Both the position numbers and the translations under genes were made by a program. From assembly GCF_001640805.2 (NCBI RefSeq), contig NC_066836.1, forward strand, positions 2,986,071 through 3,050,070: a DNA stretch of 64,000 bases, written 5' to 3'. Source of the DNA: Lates calcarifer. Its lineage: Eukaryota; Chordata; Actinopteri; Centropomidae. Shown in pieces: positions 60,021 through 64,000 of the stretch; position 1 is the stretch's first letter; each line of letters starts with the position of its first letter. The notes under the pieces are model-generated. The model saw only the letters and a list, made by a program, of their open reading frames with translations. It had not been told where the DNA came from and made no database searches.

Positions 60021-62069
60021 TTCGCAGTGAGTCAGCATGTCAGTGGAAAGTCACCTTAATTTAGTCCAGAGGGAACCAGTGTCTGCTGCTGAATAACCGT
60101 CTCACATCCAACCTTGTGTTTCTTTTGGAGGCACCGTCAGCATGTTGACAACCATGTACACAAACAAACACACACATAGATACAAATACACATCAGCCTT
60201 AGCATGGAGAACCAAAACAGGAGTAAACAGTCAGTCTGGCTCTGTCCACTGACGACTGAAACAGCTTCGTATGTACAGACAGGAGGGTGGTCTCCATCTC
60301 TAACTCTCTGCAAAAAAAGCAAATAGCTGTATTTCCCCAGATGCTGTAGATGTGTTCGTACATGTACTGAACACTGCTGTTTTGCAGGGATACCATCACT
60401 GAAAGTTTGTGCATGCAGATGTGTGGCAGATTTTGTTCCAAATGGTTTGCAAAAGACTGAACTAAAGACATTTTACCAGTGTTGGACAAAACTGAGAAGC
60501 GTGTTCACTGAAAGCAGCGACTGGCTTCATGTGTGGAGTCTCTTTAAAGCTCTGTCTTCTCATTGCTTTCCAGTATTTACAGCTCACCCTGTCTCACTGC
60601 TCTCCGATGGCCAGTCAGAATGAACTTACATCTTTAGATTCTTATTGTACTATGAAGAAGTCATCGCTTACAGCATTCAACAGACATGGTTCTACTTTGT
60701 CTTTATTTTCTGCCTCTTTCCTGCTTCCTTTCCTCTTCACTCCTGCTCACACACACTCTTACTACTTTCACTCTCCCCCTCTCTCCCTCTCTCTCTCTCC
60801 TCACTTATTTAATTTGGTATCACATTAAGGCTCCGGAGGAGAAAGTTAATTACGCAGCATTTTGAATTATGAATTGTGATACAGTTTAGTAACATATTGC
60901 CTCATTTCTCACTGCAGACTGAAGCTGCGATGAGATTTTTCACAGTTACTTTGCAGGTATCAGAGGTGCCATGTTCACTGGGATCTTTCATATGAGTTGA
61001 ATTTTTTATTAACTTGATATCATCTTATGTTAAAGCCCACATGACAGATGAAGGGCTTCATTCCAAAATACAATATTATATGAATTCATTATGGGAAGAA
61101 AGTTGATATCTGAAAATCCTCAGTCAGTATTTCTCACGGAGCAGTAAACCATAATATGGTTATCTGTAATGGCAGCTGTTGTTAAAAAAAAAAAAAAAGA
61201 AACAAGAGTAAAGAAAAGTTTTTTTTCCATTATATTGCAGTTTACCAAGCATACAAAAAACATTTTGTATTAACACTTTTGCACATAAAATGAATGATTT
61301 ATTCTATACACAAAATTAGAGATAGCAGATCTATGTAACAGCATGTTCCCATGTTTTTGGGTGTAAATGACTGATATTGATAGACAGAGAGAGAGAGACT
61401 GTTCTATTAAAGAGTAACCACAAACATTGTTATACATCACTGCCAGACTCCATTGACAAAAACAGGAATTTTGCTGAGCAGAGCACGGATGTTGTTAGAT
61501 CTGACAGTTTGTTTGTGTTACTGTGTGGTACTTTTACTTCAGTAAAGAATCTGAATCCACCATTGAAAGTCACACACGTGTCAATTATATGTCAATATCT
61601 ACCATTTACATCCAAAAACATGGGACAATAAAGCCCCTGTTAAAAACATCCTTTAAACTGAGATCATCTGAAACATTTAAACAAACATAAGGACCCCCCA
61701 GTTACTCTGGATAATCCACAATAATAATATATCCACAGTTTTGAACAGTTAGTTCCAATGAAAACCGACTGCGAGGTCTTGGACATTCATACATTCCACT
61801 AGCAGTAAGTGAGAAATCATTTTTGGTTATTTAAGTGACCAAAGTTTAAGGTTGGAGTTTTAGTTGAGGATCCAGTTCAGTTCTGCTGATGCTTACAATT
61901 TAATGTTTAATGACAAATGCTCTCTGGTTTAGACCAAACCAAAACTCTGTGGTCTTCACAGTCCACATTCAGTTTGTACATATTATTATAAAGACGTGCA
62001 CAACTTAAATATAAGTATGGATTTGTGGTGAGATCAGACTCCCACATTTTACACTCTATACTGTTCCTG

Positions 62070-62120
62070 ACCCCCCTCCCTCTCTCCCTCCCTCCCTCCC
62101 TCTCTCTCTCTCTCTCCCCC
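62070..62120. repeat. (CCCT/CT)n pyrimidine repeat
   Basis: ccct units followed by CT units. A (GA)13 run on the same strand follows at 62241-62266, so the two tracts are complementary to each other. Confidence 0.9.
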
Positions 62121-62239
62121 AGTCATTTACATTTATATTGAATTAGAAGCCGTGGTGGAGAGCGAGTGGAGGCAGCCGAGACTGATTATAATGGGAGATT
62201 ACGGGCCGACTGCACCACCATTATGTCGTGTAATTACAA

Positions 62240-62271
<32 letters not shown>

Positions 62272-64000
62272 ACGGGCCCTTGGATGCCCAGATGTCAGGA
62301 TCTATTTCATTTAGGGAAATAATGTCTCTCTGCTTTTCCTGCCACCTTTTCCTACCTGTAAATATTATAGAGAGCTGGATTCTCTTCTCTTTTACCCCCG
62401 TTTTTATGGGTCAGGATTTATTGGAGATAAATATCAAACAAGCCATTAAGAAGGAGATGTGGGTCCCCATCAGGCAATTTACCAGTGCATCTTGATCCAC
62501 TTTACGGCCTCATCTGACAGCATCGATCTGGTGTTGTAATGCATGTATATATGTATCTTTAATGTATATAGTATATCTATAGAACCATTTTTCTATGGCA
62601 TTAAACACAACCAGTATTACAGATTTAGGACCAGCAGGAACATTTGGTCCTGGATTGAAACAGACAAGAGGCTCTGAGAGGATTTCAGGAGGTACAGCAT
62701 GTAAGCACAGGATAGACCCTTTAGTCCTATAGCTAACATGGGCCCAGTGGATGGAGGTGAGCATGGCAGTAATGTGCTCCATCTTTCCTGACCTTGTTAA
62801 AAGCCTTGCCTCAGCATTTGAAACCATTTGGAGACAGAATAAAGAAATCTGTTTTGTTTGTTTTTTTGCATGTGATTTTAACAAAAGTAGACAGGAATAA
62901 AAAAATCAAACCACCTTCCCTGACTGAGATCCCATCAGCTTTTGAATGATCACTCATTACATCACACCCTCACCCAGTAACAGGAAATACATCAAATTAA
63001 AGATACAGCTGGGACAACCGTGGCTGAATGTGCCATCGATTTTGTCTTGTCAATGATTATCCTTCATCTTTCAGTATATTTGTTGCAGTGAGGACAACAG
63101 TCACAGCGACTGTGTCTGAGTGCAGTTGTGCTGTAGCAGTGAAGTAACAGGCTGCAATTTCCATTTATTTACCTTTAAAAATCTGAGGTATAATTGGGTA
63201 CTGTGTGTTTTCTGGTCTAAGTGCACTGTTTGGAACTCTGCCCGTCACGCCGCCCACATTTTTCTCACAACTTGTGATCCCATCATGCTCTGTGTAAGAA
63301 CTCCACCGCTCATTATAGAAAACGAAGCGAAGACCGTCGGTCTGTGTAGCTCACCACTCATAGTGTGACTGTAAGGAGGCGGAAAGCTTTAGAAAAATGT
63401 TTTAACTGAGAATTTAAAGTGATAAACTACAACTGTGTTTGCAGCATTTTGGCACCAGTCATTTCGTCAGTGTTTTGCTCTCACTGTCACATCGTAGGTA
63501 GATTTGAAATGACAGTGAAACCAAGCAGTCCAGTTGTAAATGAGGTCTTGTCATCATGAAAACACAGGGTGCTCATTTCTCATTGAAGTGTCTACAAATC
63601 ACTCTCTTGAGTCTCAGCTGTATTTCCTGTGCAGTGAGGAGAAAACTGTGGATCCCTTCAGGCCTGCCCACAGGATGGCAGCACTGACCACAGTTAGTCC
63701 TTGAAATATTCAAGGTGTACAGGCATCTACCTCAACTGGTTGTCAGTCTGTCAGTGTTGATAAATCTGATAGGTAGAGGCGTAGTTAATTAAATGAGGAA
63801 ATGAAAAGTGGGACAATATCACCTTTAATTGAATTTTCTGGCGTTTTGGCATTGATGAGTGCAGAGTGTGAATATTAGCTGACATTGTAGGCCGGCAAAA
63901 TATGAATATAAAATTAATTTAAACGTCATCACCAGGATACTATAACTTACTTCTTATAGTACTTATAATCAAACTCTCTTCTTCATCAGGTGAAACGTTG

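Larger units (their letters stand above)
45566..64000. other. intergenic DNA downstream of ptprn2, no gene recognised
   Basis: No open frame in this 18 kb resembles a known protein, and no exon chain could be built. I looked for a DnaJ J-domain, because DNAJB6 is the downstream neighbour in mammals, and did not see one. Contents are microsatellites, a MITE-like palindrome (45949-46164), a CCAAT/RFX-type motif cluster (54191-54360), related dispersed repeats at about 54.9-55.5 and 61.4-61.7 kb, and complex stretches that may be regulatory. Confidence 0.65.

Noticed and set aside
45566..64000. Downstream neighbour gene such as dnajb6
   Set aside because: No J-domain or other recognisable exon was seen on either strand; the neighbour, if conserved, lies beyond the window.

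Overview
The window is vertebrate nuclear DNA, most likely from a ray-finned (percomorph-type) fish. The evidence is spliced exons with GT-AG introns, many (CA)n/(GT)n microsatellites, decayed Tc1/mariner elements and a LINE-type tail of teleost kind. There are no operons and no bacterial features. Long open frames in several places are only translations of simple-sequence tracts.

The single protein-coding gene I can support is the 3' part of ptprn2 (phogrin, IA-2beta) on the + strand. Ten coding exons lie between 6797 and 42791 and encode 349 residues plus the stop: the cytoplasmic juxtamembrane segment and the whole PTP-like domain. The signal peptide, lumenal domain and transmembrane segment must lie before base 1. 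A 3' UTR follows from 42792, with the best poly(A) site near 45560.

Intron 26720-31999 holds mir-153 (mir-153-2 type) on the same strand as its host. Mammals have the same host-miRNA arrangement, so one locus supplies a dense-core-vesicle membrane protein and a miRNA reported to act on the secretory machinery.

Layout: 1-6796 upstream intron; 6797-42791 exons and introns; 42792 to about 45565 3' UTR; about 45566-64000 intergenic DNA without a recognisable gene. The intergenic part has microsatellites, a palindromic MITE-like element, a CCAAT/RFX-type motif cluster and some unusually complex stretches that could be conserved regulatory DNA.

The most notable points are the mir-153 hairpin, the replacement of the catalytic WPD loop by Trp-Leu-Asn, and a GC-AG intron that splits the codon next to the catalytic cysteine. 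I found no convincing undescribed system.
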